A stretch of 27,086 nt of DNA, taken from positions 1 through 27,086 of IMG/VR virus record IMGVR_UViG_3300027573_000098, one strand, 5' to 3'. The stretch is from a virus. Position numbers and translations under genes: made by a program. How positions within the stretch are numbered: position 1 is the stretch's first letter; each line of letters opens with the position of its first letter. The notes under the pieces were generated by a model that saw nothing but the letters and a program-made list of their open reading frames with translations, made no database searches and was not told the origin of the DNA. Of the stretch, positions 26,367-27,086 are shown piece by piece.

Positions 26367-27086
26367 ATGGCAACAGTATTTACCCCGGCAGAATTGAGGG
26401 CCCGTTTTATTGGACAAAAGAGGGGGTTAATTTATGACGAGGCCCTGGATATTTATAACAAATTACGCATACATGCTGATGGCGAAACACCGATTTTATT
26501 AATAAAAAAGGCCAGGCCAAATGAAAGCGAAGAGGTTAGAATATACCGGAATGATATTTATGAGAGCGAAACACAAAACCCAGTTGAAAGGGTTTTGGGG
26601 GTATTGGAAAAGATACGCCGTTCACCTGATTGGATGATGAGGTTTGATGAAGAGATACCAGCCATTATTAATAAGGAGGAAACCCCCAAAAAATATTTGA
26701 CTGAAAATTACCCGGTTTATGGGGATATTGAATATTGGATTTTTGAAGAGTTACTGAGGGCATTAAGCCTGGATGGTAACGCCATTATTTGTGTAATGCC
26801 TAAAACCTTTGCCCAGCCGGAGGGTAACGAATATTTAGAGCCCATAGCAAAAATTTTTAACTGCAAAAATGTGGTGGATTTTGTACCCGATGATTATTGT
26901 ATTTTAAAAAGTGATGAACTAAGCAGCCTATTAAACCCTGATGAACAGCAGTTACGGTTAACCAATGGTAAAGCCACTATTTTTTTAACTGAGGGCAGGG
27001 AAATTTTTGTACCTGGCCAGGTTTATTATTTAATAACTAATAGCAGCTACCAAAAATGGGAGGAAACCCAGGATGGGAAATATAAT
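26367..27086 (+). CDS. Possible portal protein (3' partial), 240 codons seen
   Basis: ATG 26367 lies three bases after the previous stop and the frame is open to the window edge. The visible part begins MATVFTPAELRARFIGQKRG, then has IRRSPDWMMRFDEEIPAI and YWIFEELLRALSLDGNAIIC. The helix-strand LRALSLDGNAIICVMP resembles the core LLxxGNAYxxxx of portal proteins, and SPDWMMRF resembles Bacteroidota phage portal openings, from memory. The position after the tail module would be unusual for a portal. A tail connector or another structural protein is the main alternative. Confidence 0.45.
   Translation, partial: MATVFTPAELRARFIGQKRGLIYDEALDIYNKLRIHADGETPILLIKKARPNESEEVRIYRNDIYESETQNPVERVLGVLEKIRRSPDWMMRFDEEIPAIINKEETPKKYLTENYPVYGDIEYWIFEELLRALSLDGNAIICVMPKTFAQPEGNEYLEPIAKIFNCKNVVDFVPDDYCILKSDELSSLLNPDEQQLRLTNGKATIFLTEGREIFVPGQVYYLITNSSYQKWEETQDGKYN

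Noticed and set aside
1-27086. tRNA genes
   Set aside because: No cloverleaf with a T-loop GTTCxAxxC and matching stems was seen in the gaps, all of which are short and explained by promoters, hairpins or repeats.

Overview
The window looks like part of the genome of a tailed phage or prophage (Caudoviricetes) of a Bacteroidota host. Every gene I can support reads on the + strand and packing is tight. Promoters fit the Bacteroidota -33 TTTG / -7 TAnnTTTG consensus rather than the -35/-10 type. Shine-Dalgarno sites are mostly absent; an A-rich AAAACACC-like leader precedes many starts instead. The host group is inferred from these signals and from the style of the tail proteins, not from a marker gene. 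No tRNA, rRNA or CRISPR array was seen.

Layout. (1) 1-3839: tightly coupled small genes, mostly unknown, including a conserved phage protein (1080-1475), a 369-residue unknown with a proline-rich linker (1685-2794) and an ASCH-domain protein (2891-3253). (2) 3840-5773: short promoter-gene-terminator cassettes with local duplications. (3) 5796-8422: packaging module of ParB-like protein, probable small terminase and large terminase. (4) 8423-15545: about 7 kb of roughly 24 small genes driven by five more promoters. It includes a PAPS-reductase-like protein (10621-11409), a paralogous pair of small proteins (11935-12129 and 15258-15545) and several genes of only 31-57 codons. (5) 15546-15789: a C-rich noncoding gap with a strong terminator and two families of spaced short repeats. 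(6) 15790-24785: tail module with a membrane protein, a small Cys-rich protein, a tail-assembly-chaperone-like gene with a -1 frameshift site, a 912-residue tape measure protein, an 859-residue tail protein, a PD-(D/E)XK-like protein and a probable receptor-binding protein with two Ig-like repeats. (7) 24788-27086: GIY-YIG endonuclease with NUMOD3-like repeats, a GT-A-like glycosyltransferase, and the start of a possible portal protein cut by the window edge.

How it fits together. The terminases and the presumed portal, which are adjacent in many phages, are here separated by the accessory block and the whole tail module. Eight promoters share an inverted repeat (GTGTAA...TTACAC) placed between the -33 and -7 boxes, which suggests one DNA-binding protein controls the scattered small-gene cassettes as a regulon. 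The structural operon has none of these promoters and starts just after the repeat-rich gap, so it is probably controlled separately.

The strongest leads are the A_AAT_TTA frameshift signal at 16950-16956 with a 70-codon continuation in the -1 frame, the operator-in-promoter family, and the 11-bp-phased CTTACCCC repeats before the tail operon.
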